Source: Bin5 sp965221345
GTDB lineage: Bacteria; Chloroflexota; Anaerolineae; Caldilineales; Caldilineaceae
NCBI GenBank assembly: GCA_965221345.1
Contig: CBDCSD010000002.1
Coordinates: 3,038,001 to 3,102,000 of the forward strand
Direction: 5' to 3'
Length of the DNA: 64,000 nt
The translations under genes and the position numbers were made by a program. The notes under the pieces were generated by a model. It was not told the origin of the DNA. It saw only the letters and a program-made list of their open reading frames with translations, and searched no databases. The number at the start of each line of letters is the position of its first letter. Position 1 is the stretch's first letter. Below are positions 17,267-25,885 of the stretch, in pieces.

Positions 17267-17782
17267 ATGGACGTTCGCAAGTCGGTCGCCTCCCAGTTCC
17301 ACGCCGCCCTGTCAATGATGGAGCAGACCGTATGTACCTGTCCTGAGGAACTGTGGAATGTCCCTGGACAGACGAATCCGTTCTGGCGCGTGGCATACCA
17401 TGCACTTTTTTTCGTGGATCTGTATTTGCAGCCGTCCGAGGACGAAATGACGCTGTGGGAAGTGGCCCGCGAAGGGTACCAATTCCTCGGGCCGACGCCT
17501 TGGCCGCCCCATACGCAGCCCGCGGCCGATCAACCATACCGCCGTCAGGAGATTCTGGCCTATATCGACTACTGCCGATCGCATGTAGATCGCGCTGTGC
17601 CGTCGATCGACCTGAGCGCACCGTCCGGTTTCCACTGGCTGCCCTTCGACAAAATGGAACTCCAGATTTACAATATCCGCCATCTGCAGCAGCATGTGGG
17701 CGACTTGAGCACCTTACTGCTGACGCAGGCAGATCTCGAAATCAATTGGGTTGGAATGGGACCTGAACGGACCTCAGATTAG
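17267..17782 (+). CDS. DinB-like four-helix metalloprotein
   Basis: This is a 171-residue helical protein of the DinB/YfiT superfamily type. Likely metal-binding histidines are in VAYHALFF near residue 45 and in RHLQQHVGDL near residue 140, the usual spacing for the family. Members include bacillithiol transferases and thiol-dependent hydrolases, but many are uncharacterised; no specific reaction can be assigned. AAAGGA lies about eleven bases before the ATG. A sugar epimerase follows 63 bases downstream on the same strand. It is cytoplasmic. Confidence 0.72.
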   Translation: MDVRKSVASQFHAALSMMEQTVCTCPEELWNVPGQTNPFWRVAYHALFFVDLYLQPSEDEMTLWEVAREGYQFLGPTPWPPHTQPAADQPYRRQEILAYIDYCRSHVDRAVPSIDLSAPSGFHWLPFDKMELQIYNIRHLQQHVGDLSTLLLTQADLEINWVGMGPERTSD

Positions 17783-17845
17783 GCTGTACAATAAGTTTGA
17801 AATGGCAGCCATAAGTGAACGGACAGCACCCACAGGAGAGAATCC

Positions 17846-18730
17846 ATGCATCTATCCATGCACAATTGGATGCGCGCAGAACCGATCGATGTAACTATCA
17901 GGCGGTTGGCCCGCTACGGTTACAAGAGTATCGAGCTTAGCGGAGAGCCGGAAGTTTTCGATACCAAGGAACTTCGCAAGCTACTGGCCGATAACGGAAT
18001 TGGCTGCTGGGGCGCGGTCTCGCTCATGTTCGAAGGACGGGATCTGATCCACGCCGACGAGGCCGTACGCGCTACTTCTATCAAATACCTCAATGACTGC
18101 ATCACGATGGCGAAGGAGTTGGACGGCTACGAAATGACTATCGTACCGTCGCAGGTGGGCAAGGTCGCGGCCATGGATACGCCGGAACAGGAGTGGGCCT
18201 GGGCGGTTGAGAGCCTTAAGGAGGTCTATGCCCACGCGCAGAAGGAAGGAATACGCATGGCGCTGGAGCCGCTCAACCGCTTCGAGACCAACTTCCTCAA
18301 TCGTGCCGACCAGGCCGTACTGTTGGCCGAGCAGGTTGGCCCGGACTGCGGTGTCTGCATCGACACGTTTCACCTGAACATCGAAGAGGCCAACATGATC
18401 GAGGCGATCAAGAACTCGAAAGAGCGCCTGGTCGACTTTCATGTGGCCGACAACAACCGCATGGCCTGCGGCATGGGCGCCCTGGACTGGCCGCTGATCG
18501 TAAGCACGCTAAAGGAGATCGGTTACGACGGCGCGCTGACGGTGGAGTTTGTCGCGCCTCTGGACCGTACACCGGCAAATCCTTACCAAAATGCCGTGGC
18601 CGCCGCGGAGCAGGAACTGACTCCCGAACAGTTGCAATTCATCCAGGACCACGGCAGCGGTGTTCTATCAGAAGAGTTTTACAGCTGGCTGGTGGAAGAG
18701 ACGGCAAAGACACTTCTGCCGCTGATCTGA
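17846..18730 (+). CDS. sugar phosphate isomerase/epimerase (D-psicose/tagatose 3-epimerase-like)
   Basis: This is a 294-residue xylose-isomerase-like TIM barrel. Metal/substrate residues are visible in ALEPLNRFET, CIDTFHLNIEE, DFHVADNNR and LTVEFV, the four-ligand Glu-Asp-His-Glu pattern of ketose 3-epimerases. It probably epimerises a ketose or related intermediate. Its start, ATGCATCTATCC at 17846, follows CAGGAGAG by about nine bases. A tiny HicB-like gene starts two bases after its stop. The neighbouring sugar importer and dehydrogenase genes at 19-27 kb fit a carbohydrate role, though they are on the opposite strand. Confidence 0.82.
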   Translation: MHLSMHNWMRAEPIDVTIRRLARYGYKSIELSGEPEVFDTKELRKLLADNGIGCWGAVSLMFEGRDLIHADEAVRATSIKYLNDCITMAKELDGYEMTIVPSQVGKVAAMDTPEQEWAWAVESLKEVYAHAQKEGIRMALEPLNRFETNFLNRADQAVLLAEQVGPDCGVCIDTFHLNIEEANMIEAIKNSKERLVDFHVADNNRMACGMGALDWPLIVSTLKEIGYDGALTVEFVAPLDRTPANPYQNAVAAAEQELTPEQLQFIQDHGSGVLSEEFYSWLVEETAKTLLPLI

Positions 18731-18731
18731 A

Positions 18732-18899
18732 ATGAGTGACGACACGAATTATCCCGGCATAGTTGAATGGTCGGACGAGGACCAATGTTTCATTGGTCCT
18801 CGTCCTGGCATAATAGGGCCTTGTTGTCACGGTGACGATGAAAGCGAGGTCTATCGCGAACTGTGCCAGATTATTGACGAGTGGCAGGAGATAGCCTGA
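18732..18899 (+). CDS. HicB-like small protein (55 residues)
   Basis: A 56-codon frame starts at the ATG just after the epimerase stop and ends at TGA 18897-18899. The product reads IVEWSDEDQCFIG, an acidic GDDESEVYRELCQIIDEW tail and a CC pair. This is the pattern of the short HicB-like antitoxin-fold proteins (IVEWSeeD-C-IG ... chGDD-v-eLc-ive-W) that occur singly in many bacteria. No HicA toxin gene is adjacent. The codons of residues 14-25 form a perfect 15-bp inverted repeat. The match to a recognisable family argues that the frame is real despite its size. Confidence 0.7.
   Translation: MSDDTNYPGIVEWSDEDQCFIGPRPGIIGPCCHGDDESEVYRELCQIIDEWQEIA
18773..18805. repeat. perfect 15-bp inverted repeat with 3-base loop
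   Basis: GGACGAGGACCAATG at 18773-18787 is the exact reverse complement of 18791-18805, with TTT as loop. It lies wholly inside the HicB-like reading frame. No T-run follows, so it is not a standard intrinsic terminator. It could stop or stabilise the mRNA after the epimerase, or act on translation of the small gene. Confidence 0.9.
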
Positions 18900-19013
18900 A
18901 AATTAGCCGGGCTGCCGCCCAATTTGGAACTTTGCATGCTGTCACGCGAGGGATACTAACCTCACTCCCCCACCTTTTTTCTGCGTTTCTTGTGCGGCGC
19001 GCAAACGCGGCCT

Positions 19014-20057
19014 CTAAAGCGAAATCCGCCGGCCCTCGCGCGCCGACTGATACGCCCCCAGGATCATCTCTACCGACTTGCGCCCTTCCTCGGCGCTGAC
19101 ATGCTCGTCGCTCAACCCGCGCACATAGTCAATAAACGGCCTCGGCACGGCCGCGATCCGTTCCCCCTGGCTGGCCGGGACCGGCAGGTCAAACTCCTGC
19201 CAGTCGGCGTCGCCCTGGCGGATCATGCGCAACGGCGCGACGCCTGGCGGCCGCGGCAGCGAAGTGGAGACGGCGTCACCGTAGTCCTGGATAATGGTGC
19301 CCTCGGAGCCGTATATCTCGGTCGTATTCACACCGGCGACCGTGGTTGAGCCATTGAACAGCGTGCCGATTGCGCCGCTCTCGAAACGAAAGAGGGCGAC
19401 GCCGTTGTCGTCGGGCGCAAGCTTGGTGACGACATTGTCTATTTCTGCCATGACCCGTTTGGCCGGGCCGAACGTCCAGTAGAACCAGTCCGCCGCGTGG
19501 ATCGCGTCGTCGAAAAACATGCCAACGTTGGCGACTGGATCGATATGCCAGCGGGAGGGGCCGGTGAAAAATGCCTCGTTGTTGAGGACGCCGATGCAGT
19601 GCCGCCGCCGCACAACCGCGATTTCACCGACCGCTTTTGCGTCCACCAACTCCTTGATCTTGCGGTTGACCGGGTCCTGCCGCATCTGGAAGGCCACGCT
19701 GAACTTTACACCGCTGCGGCGAACGGCTTCAATGATGCGGTCGCAGTCGGCGAGCGTCGTCGCCAGCGGCTTCTGGCAGAGGATCGCCTTGCCGGCGGCA
19801 GCCGCTTGCTCTACGTACTCGGCATGGCGGTTTGTCTCCGTAGCGACGATCACCGCGTCGATGTTCGGGTCAGCAGTAATGGCCTCGGAGTCGGCGCGGT
19901 ACTCCATGCCGAAGGCGGCGGCAGCCTCCCTCCCTCTTTGCTCGTTGTCGTCCCAGCAAGCAACCAATTCCACATCATCGAACCCCTGCATTTTGCGGCA
20001 GTAGGTGTTGCTGTGGCCGTGGGCGTGGCTTAACACGCCGATGCGTACTTTATCCAT
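19014..20057 (-). CDS. Gfo/Idh/MocA family oxidoreductase
   Basis: This is a 347-residue NAD(P)-dependent dehydrogenase of the Gfo/Idh/MocA family. The N-terminal Rossmann loop is atypical, GVLSHAHGHSN instead of G-x-G-x-x-G; the E-K-P motif appears as CQKPLATTL, and the catalytic lysine/histidine region includes DDAIHAADWFYW. Such enzymes oxidise sugars, inositols or their derivatives. GAGG lies eight bases before the ATG. It is the last gene of the carbohydrate importer operon and probably processes the imported compound, with the second family member at 25886. Confidence 0.83.
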   Translation of the reverse strand: MDKVRIGVLSHAHGHSNTYCRKMQGFDDVELVACWDDNEQRGREAAAAFGMEYRADSEAITADPNIDAVIVATETNRHAEYVEQAAAAGKAILCQKPLATTLADCDRIIEAVRRSGVKFSVAFQMRQDPVNRKIKELVDAKAVGEIAVVRRRHCIGVLNNEAFFTGPSRWHIDPVANVGMFFDDAIHAADWFYWTFGPAKRVMAEIDNVVTKLAPDDNGVALFRFESGAIGTLFNGSTTVAGVNTTEIYGSEGTIIQDYGDAVSTSLPRPPGVAPLRMIRQGDADWQEFDLPVPASQGERIAAVPRPFIDYVRGLSDEHVSAEEGRKSVEMILGAYQSAREGRRISL

Positions 20058-20096
20058 TTAAATACCTCGGGTAATTGCTGCGTGACGACAATGAGG

Positions 20097-21035
20097 TTAG
20101 GCTTTCAATCCGCCGGCGGTCAGGCCGCGCACATAGTGTCTCATTCCGAAGGAAAACAGAACGATCAGCGGCAAGGAGGCCAGGATGTAGCCGGCCATCT
20201 GTGGGCCGAGATCGGTGACACCGATTTCCGAAGTGAATTGCGTCAGGGCCACTGCCACGACCTGGCGTTTCGGGCTGGAGATGACGACAAGAGGCCACAT
20301 GAACTGGTTGTATGTTGTGACCAGTCGCACGACCGCGACCGTTACCAGAATCGGCATGGAGAGCGGCACCGCGATTTGGGCGAAGCTCTGCAATTCTGTC
20401 GCGCCGTCGATGCGCGCGGCATCGAAGAACTCCTCCGGCAGGGTTGCGAAAAAACTGCGGCAGAGCAGCAGTGCAAACACCTGCCCGCCCGATGTCCACG
20501 GTAAGATCAGCGCCCAGTAGGTATTTTCTAACCCCATGTTCAGGATCAGCACATAGGCGGGGATCAATGTCAGAATCGGTGGTATCATCAGCAGGGCCAG
20601 GATTCCCGTATAGAGTATCTCCTTACCGGGGAAGCGGTGGCGGGCGAAAACATAGCCGCTCAGGCTGGCGAGCACGACCGTAACCATGGTTGAACTGCCG
20701 GAGGTCAGGATCGAGTTGAGAATCGGCCGCCAGATTGCCAGGGAGCCCAGAGTGAAGTTTATCCAGCGATAGGGATTGGGCAGAGACCAGAATCGTCCAT
20801 AAATCTGGCCATTGTCCTTTAGTGCGAGCACTACCAGGTAGAGGATAGGTATAAAAGTAATGAAGATTAGCAGGAGCAGCACGGCGTACAGGAGAAACTG
20901 TCCGCCGCTCAACTGAAGGGGTCGCAGAGAGAGGGGCGCCGCGCGCACGCTCCCGTCAGCGGTTTCGGCCTTTTGGCCGCCGCCAGCGGCCTGAAGAGCC
21001 TGTTCCTTCTCCTTCTGTCCCCGTGCCGATACCAT
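20097..21035 (-). CDS. carbohydrate ABC transporter permease (MalG type)
   Basis: This inner-membrane permease of about 312 residues belongs to the CUT1 sugar importer family. A hydrophilic, alanine-rich N terminus of about 45 residues precedes six predicted membrane spans. The ATPase-contacting EAA loop reads EEFFDAARIDGATELQSF, and the protein ends ...YVRGLTAGGLKA, typical of MalG-like proteins. The start at 21035 is chosen because GAGG precedes it and it follows the upstream stop by one base; an ATG at 21047 would overlap that gene. Partners are the fused permease upstream and the lipoprotein at 23210. No ATPase gene is in the operon, so a shared MsmK-like ATPase elsewhere is likely. Confidence 0.88.
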   Translation of the reverse strand: MVSARGQKEKEQALQAAGGGQKAETADGSVRAAPLSLRPLQLSGGQFLLYAVLLLLIFITFIPILYLVVLALKDNGQIYGRFWSLPNPYRWINFTLGSLAIWRPILNSILTSGSSTMVTVVLASLSGYVFARHRFPGKEILYTGILALLMIPPILTLIPAYVLILNMGLENTYWALILPWTSGGQVFALLLCRSFFATLPEEFFDAARIDGATELQSFAQIAVPLSMPILVTVAVVRLVTTYNQFMWPLVVISSPKRQVVAVALTQFTSEIGVTDLGPQMAGYILASLPLIVLFSFGMRHYVRGLTAGGLKA

Positions 21036-21036
21036 T

Positions 21037-23061
21037 TCAGGCCTCATATTCGGTGGAGGAACGGACGTATCGAATATTGATGATTGTGCCCGCCAGAATA
21101 ATAAAGAAGAGAATCATGCCGATGGCCGACGCCACGCCCATGCGATCCATGCGCATCGCCAGGTAGTAGAGTTCCAGCGCCGGTGTGTAGGTGGCGGCGC
21201 CGGGGCCGCCGCCGGTCGTCAGGAAGACAAGCTCAAATGTCTGCACCGCATTGATAAAATTGAGAATCAGGAGCAGCTTGATTTGGCCCATAAGCAGGGG
21301 CAGGTCGATAGTCCAGAAGCGGCGCCAGGTGCTGGCTCCGTCGACGCGACTGGCGTCGATAATCTCGTTGGAAATCGAAATGAGGCCGCCGTAGAAAATG
21401 AGCAGGGCGAATGCGTTCACCCACGGAACGCCGATAAAGATGATTGCGCCCAACGATACGCTTGCATCGCCGTACCAAACACGTGTGAACTGTTCCAGGC
21501 CGAAGAGCTTCAAGCTCTCGTTGAGGAGGCCGATGGCGGGATCGTAGATGTTGTTCCAGACCAGGATCTCGACCACAGCCGGCAGAACAATTGGCACGAC
21601 GAAGAGCGTACGGAACCAGTACTGGGAGAATCTGTTGCGGACGTTGAAGATTAATTCGGCCACCAACAGCGGGAAAGTCATTGTCTTTGCTATCGAGACG
21701 ACGACCAGGATGGCGGCGTTGCGGAAGCCCGAGAGAAAGAAACGATCCTCCAGCAGGAAGTGAAAGTTGGCAAGTCCAACCCACTCCGTGCTGACGCCTG
21801 GACTCCATTTGGTGAATGCGTGATAGAGACCGGAAAAGGCGGGATAGTAGTTGAAGGTCAACAGCAGAGCCAGTGTCGGCAAGATCAAGATGTAGGAAAG
21901 CCGCGCCCCCCACATCGTTCGCAGGACGCCCACCGGGCCGGCAGCGCTGCGCTGGTAGATCTGTTGGCCTGCGGCTGTGTTGCGGGCGGCCCATACGGCG
22001 CCAAGCGTAAGCACTGCAATTACACCTACCACCAAGATGAGGAAACGCTGCCGCTGTGCCGTCGACTGCGCGGCCCCGCTCAGAGTGGCGGCCCGGTCAA
22101 AGTACCTGGCCATGCCTGAAACGTCTCCTACCGCCAGCCGGCTGCCATCGCCTGACAGGGCGACACTCTGCACATCTGCGTCTTGTCGAAAACGGTGCGT
22201 GAGCGAGCCATCGGCGGCCAGTAAGTATGCGCTGCCGTCCTCCGAACCGACCAATGCGCTGGACCCGTCGGCGGCGAGCGCGACGCTGACGATGGCATCC
22301 TCCGCCTCAAAGCGCCACAGTTCATTGCCGTTGGCGCCGTTGAGCAGGACTGCGGAGCCGTCTCCTGTGCCTGCCAGAATGCGACTACCGTTCGGCGTCA
22401 CCGAAACCGATTGAACGCTGTAGTCAAGACCGGTTTGGAGCAACGCCCTGCCAGTGCGGCTATAGATGGTAATCAGCCCGTCATTGGAGCCGATGACCAC
22501 GCGGGCCTGTTCGCCACTGCCGTAGATGTCGACAGCCTGTACGCCTATCCCCAACTCCTCTTGCCAGAGCAGATTGCCTTCGTTGTCGAGGACATAGACT
22601 GACAGATCATTGGATGTGGCCGCGACGAGGGACCCGTCTCTGGCAACTGCCGCATTGTTCATCGGGCGGGCGGCCTTGAACTGCCACAGCAGTTTGCCTT
22701 CCCCTTCGAGCCGATAGAGATAGACGAATCGATCCTCTGACGCCACGGCCAGCCACTGCCCGTCAGGGGAAACGTCTACACCAAGAATACTGTTTTCGGC
22801 CTCGAACTGCCACAGTAAATCACCGGAGCCGTCGAACACCCGCACCGAATTGTCGCGACTGCCGATTGCAACGCGGCCACCGTCTTCCGTGAGAGAGATT
22901 GTCTGGATGCGATGGGCCGTGTCTTGGCCCCACAGCTGACCAACTGGGGCTTGCGCGTCAAGAGGCAGAGCAAGGCCCAACAGAAGGGCAGCAGCGAGTG
23001 CAATGCTGCAAACCGCCGGCCTGAGCTGGACAGAGCTACCACCTGTTCGCCAACACGACAT
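21037..23061 (-). CDS. beta-propeller / sugar ABC permease (MalF type) fusion
   Basis: The product of about 674 residues has four parts. First, an N-terminal hydrophobic signal-anchor (IALAAALLLGLALPLDAQA). Second, a WD40/PQQ-like propeller of about seven blades with recurring VDVSPDGQWLAVAS- and DGSAYLL-type strands. Third, a membrane segment (FLILVVGVIAVLTLGAVWA). Fourth, a six-span MalF/UgpA-like permease with EAA loop IIDASRVDGASTWRRF. The topology places the propeller outside the membrane beside the solute-binding lipoprotein. A start at 23145 is possible but has no ribosome site; 23061 has AGGAG and a secretion-like N terminus. The fusion is unusual for permeases. It is co-transcribed with 23210 and 20097. 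Confidence 0.85.
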   Translation of the reverse strand: MSCWRTGGSSVQLRPAVCSIALAAALLLGLALPLDAQAPVGQLWGQDTAHRIQTISLTEDGGRVAIGSRDNSVRVFDGSGDLLWQFEAENSILGVDVSPDGQWLAVASEDRFVYLYRLEGEGKLLWQFKAARPMNNAAVARDGSLVAATSNDLSVYVLDNEGNLLWQEELGIGVQAVDIYGSGEQARVVIGSNDGLITIYSRTGRALLQTGLDYSVQSVSVTPNGSRILAGTGDGSAVLLNGANGNELWRFEAEDAIVSVALAADGSSALVGSEDGSAYLLAADGSLTHRFRQDADVQSVALSGDGSRLAVGDVSGMARYFDRAATLSGAAQSTAQRQRFLILVVGVIAVLTLGAVWAARNTAAGQQIYQRSAAGPVGVLRTMWGARLSYILILPTLALLLTFNYYPAFSGLYHAFTKWSPGVSTEWVGLANFHFLLEDRFFLSGFRNAAILVVVSIAKTMTFPLLVAELIFNVRNRFSQYWFRTLFVVPIVLPAVVEILVWNNIYDPAIGLLNESLKLFGLEQFTRVWYGDASVSLGAIIFIGVPWVNAFALLIFYGGLISISNEIIDASRVDGASTWRRFWTIDLPLLMGQIKLLLILNFINAVQTFELVFLTTGGGPGAATYTPALELYYLAMRMDRMGVASAIGMILFFIILAGTIINIRYVRSSTEYEA

Positions 23062-23086
23062 GCCGCTCCTGTGAAGGAGCGGCATG
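23059..23086 (-). promoter_or_regulatory. 12-bp hairpin covering the ribosome site and start of the fused permease
   Basis: CATGCCGCTCCT at 23059-23070 is the exact reverse complement of 23075-23086, with a four-base loop. On the minus strand the stem contains the AGGAG ribosome site and the ATG at 23061. It lies between the stop of the solute-binding protein gene and the permease start, the position where stem-loops in maltose-type operons lower permease relative to binding-protein expression. If the 23145 start is used instead, the hairpin is within the coding sequence. Confidence 0.7.
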
Positions 23087-23209
23087 CCTGGTGAACGATA
23101 CTTTGAACGAGCTGTCGCCAGTACGCGACTCAAAGATATAGCCATAGATAGCCGTTAGCGAAAGCTGGACATCTATCCTCCATCCTCCACGGACGGCGGC
23201 ATTTGCCTC

Positions 23210-24943
23210 TTAGTACGGCCCGGCGGCGACCCACCCCGGCGGGCGCTTCTCAGGGTTGTCAAGGTCCTCGTGCGCCAGGTTGAGGAATTCCAGCATCCCG
23301 TCAAAGTTGTCTTCGAGCAGCGTCTGGTAGCCGGCGGCGAACTCTTCGGCCGTCAGCTTGCCCTCAAAGAACTCCTGCACCATGATCGACCATTCGCGCT
23401 TGGTTTCTTCATACTTGAAGAAACCGCGAGCCACAGCGTCGCCGGGCGCGCCGGGCTTCTCATAGTTGCCGATGAAGACGCTCTGGGCGAAAATATCCTC
23501 CCATTTCCCCGGCAGCGAAACGTTCTTGATCAGGGGCGGACCAGCGATACCACCCTGGAGGTTCTCAGTATCCAGCTTGTTTTCGAGGAAGATCTGCATC
23601 CCCTGCGGGCTGGTCCAGAACATGACAAAGTCGACTTCCAAATCGTTCTGGGCGCGGTCCTTGAGCGGCAAGGCCAGATAGCCCGATGTCAACTCATTGG
23701 CGCGGGCAGTGCCCTGCACACACGGTCCTTCGATCGTGGGAAAGGCAAAGCGGCCGTATTCAAATTCGACGGCCGCGGCTGAATCCTCTTCCGTTACTTC
23801 AGCCTTACCGCCGTACGCACCCTGGGCCAGCGAGCGGATGTCCTTGGGCAGGCTGGTGTAGATACCGCCGTGCACCATGCGCATGGCAGCTGCCTGCGTC
23901 AGGAAGAGCGGATAGCCATCGGCCATTCCGGTCCAGCCCTCGGGCACGAAACCGTTCTCAGTCTTGAAGACACGTCCTACCTGCGTCATCATTTCAACAG
24001 TGCAATCGTTATTAAAGCTGATCTCGCCTTCGCGCAGCGCCTGGAGGTGGCGTGCGATATTGACCGAGACGCGGTCGGGGTCATCGTTGCGCACGTCGGT
24101 GGGATCATATGTCCAAATGTCGTCGATCCCCTCGCGGAAGCACCAGTCGCCTTCCTGGCACTGGATGATCTGCAAGTCGTCGCGGTGATACTGGTCCATC
24201 GCCGAGCGCATCAGCCAAGGCATGCGGCCGCCGCCCCAAATCTGCTCGGTCGTCCCTTCAATGGCGATGGGGATGATGCCGGCGTCGCGCAGTTTCTCGT
24301 TCCACTCGACGAACTGATCCCAGGTGGGGCGCGGCGGAACATCGGTTATGCCGGCCTGTTCAAAGTGATCCTTGTTGTAGATCCAGAAGGTCTGAACCGA
24401 CTGGTAGGGCATGGTGAACATCTGGCCCGTATTGGGGTCGCGCACCAGATTCAAACCCCACTCTTGGAAGCTGTCCTCCCACTTCTCGCCTGTGTAAGGA
24501 TTCTCTTTGTTGAGGTAGGGGCCCCAGTCGACAAGGCGGCCCTCCTGAGCGAACTCCCGCAAATGCGGCGACTCGATCAGCGAAACGCGCGGCACTTCCG
24601 ACGTAAATTGGGAGCGTATCCACTGCAGATAAGAGTCCACGCCCGGTGGCTTGAGTTCGACGAGGACATCGACGTCGGGATGCATCTCCATGTAGGCGTC
24701 GGCGATCGCCTGATAGGTCTGGACATCGTTGGAGGCGATGCTAATCACGATTTCGCCGCTCAACGCCATCGCCTCTTCTTCGGACTCCTCGATCTCGACT
24801 ACTTCATCATCAGCTGGCGCCGCCTCATCGGCAGCGGCAGGTGCTTCTCCAGCCATTCCGCCGTCTGCCGGCGCGCCGCATGCCGCCAGGATGACCAGCG
24901 CCAACAGCAGGAGCAGGCCGAGAACGGTTCGGTAAAGTTTCAT
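23210..24943 (-). CDS. extracellular solute-binding lipoprotein (sugar ABC importer)
   Basis: This 577-residue family 1 solute-binding protein has a lipoprotein signal, LLLLLALVILAACGAP, with the lipidated cysteine near residue 22, an acidic Ala/Glu-rich linker, and a periplasmic-binding fold starting at GEIVISIASNDVQTYQAIADAY. It is longer than typical maltose-binding proteins. AAGGGAG lies seven bases before the ATG. It should capture a sugar or sugar derivative outside the membrane and deliver it to the permeases encoded at 21037 and 20097. The substrate is unknown. It is the first transporter gene of the operon. Confidence 0.88.
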   Translation of the reverse strand: MKLYRTVLGLLLLLALVILAACGAPADGGMAGEAPAAADEAAPADDEVVEIEESEEEAMALSGEIVISIASNDVQTYQAIADAYMEMHPDVDVLVELKPPGVDSYLQWIRSQFTSEVPRVSLIESPHLREFAQEGRLVDWGPYLNKENPYTGEKWEDSFQEWGLNLVRDPNTGQMFTMPYQSVQTFWIYNKDHFEQAGITDVPPRPTWDQFVEWNEKLRDAGIIPIAIEGTTEQIWGGGRMPWLMRSAMDQYHRDDLQIIQCQEGDWCFREGIDDIWTYDPTDVRNDDPDRVSVNIARHLQALREGEISFNNDCTVEMMTQVGRVFKTENGFVPEGWTGMADGYPLFLTQAAAMRMVHGGIYTSLPKDIRSLAQGAYGGKAEVTEEDSAAAVEFEYGRFAFPTIEGPCVQGTARANELTSGYLALPLKDRAQNDLEVDFVMFWTSPQGMQIFLENKLDTENLQGGIAGPPLIKNVSLPGKWEDIFAQSVFIGNYEKPGAPGDAVARGFFKYEETKREWSIMVQEFFEGKLTAEEFAAGYQTLLEDNFDGMLEFLNLAHEDLDNPEKRPPGWVAAGPY

Positions 24944-24987
24944 CGAATTCTCCCTTTCATGATGTCTGAAATGAATCTGAGTCGCAT

Positions 24988-25776
24988 CTACTCAACCTCT
25001 GCAAACGGAAAAGTGCCCGCGTATCCCAATGTCTCAAGTGTGAATTGGGGATTGCTGACAAACTTGATGCCGGGAAACATCGGATTCTGTTGGTAGTGAA
25101 GGACGATATTGGCGCGAATCTCGCCTTCCGGATCCGGCCCAATTTTGGCGCCCTGGTGGGGGAGATGGCTGTAGAAAATGACGGCGTCGCCGGTCATTGG
25201 GTACAAGTGGACCAACTCCTGCTGGTCACACCAGCGCTGGAAGGGATCGTTTCGATCTTCGGTATAGCGCAGGTGTGGGATCAACTCCTCCGGCACAGGG
25301 TGGTCGAAGCAGTTCTTGACGAAAGTCAGGCGCGCCCGGTCAGGTGTGTTGTCGGTCAGATAGAAAGTCGAATTGACACAAACGCCAAGCATTGGATTCT
25401 GCGCTTCGGATTTCTCTTTCTGGTAGTAGTAGTCGTAGAAATCCATGTGCCATTCCTGCAGGTACTCCGCCGGGTTGACATGGGCGCGCAGACTGCGCAA
25501 CTGGCACTGTTTTCCCATAATTGCGTGCAGGTAGGGGGCCACGCTCTCGTGTCCAATCAGTTCACCCGTCAACTCAGGCTCGAGTGCTAGCAGCTTTTCG
25601 AACGCGACATTGCCTACGCCGTTGCTGATTTCGTACGCGCCGCGATCGTAGAGGGCGTACAGGACCATCTTCCACTGTTCGACCCGCGCGGCGGGCAGCG
25701 CGTTGGGGATGAGAATGAATCCATCGCGGTTGAGTTGCTCGAGTTGTTCTTGGGTCTCTGTGGCGTCTAGAGTCAT
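24988..25776 (-). CDS. phytanoyl-CoA dioxygenase family protein (transporter-linked)
   Basis: This is a 262-residue Fe(II)/2-oxoglutarate oxygenase of the PhyH superfamily, distant from the 5-9 kb copies. The proximal ligands are in EWHMDFYDYY (about H110/D112), the distal histidine in YSHLPHQGAK, and the arginine in GEIRANIVLHY. It begins MTLDATETQEQLEQLNRDGF, the usual N-terminal helix of the family. It lies between a Gfo/Idh/MocA dehydrogenase and the sugar-binding lipoprotein gene, so it may hydroxylate or demethylate the imported compound. The ribosome site is weak. Confidence 0.83.
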   Translation of the reverse strand: MTLDATETQEQLEQLNRDGFILIPNALPAARVEQWKMVLYALYDRGAYEISNGVGNVAFEKLLALEPELTGELIGHESVAPYLHAIMGKQCQLRSLRAHVNPAEYLQEWHMDFYDYYYQKEKSEAQNPMLGVCVNSTFYLTDNTPDRARLTFVKNCFDHPVPEELIPHLRYTEDRNDPFQRWCDQQELVHLYPMTGDAVIFYSHLPHQGAKIGPDPEGEIRANIVLHYQQNPMFPGIKFVSNPQFTLETLGYAGTFPFAEVE

Positions 25777-25885
25777 GGTACGGTCAAACCCTTTTCATGA
25801 CAAAGAGAACGATGACTTGGAGCCGATTGACAGGCGCCGAGGCGACCTGCGAGTACAGCTGCATCGGCTCTCGACAGGAGAATCT

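Noticed and set aside
18773..18805. Perfect hairpin considered as an intrinsic terminator
   Set aside because: It lies inside a family-like reading frame and is not followed by a T-run.
23870..25096. A 408-codon plus-strand open frame antisense to the solute-binding protein and dioxygenase genes
   Set aside because: It is a shadow of two well-supported minus-strand genes; its composition is typical of a GC-rich antisense frame and it spans two genes.
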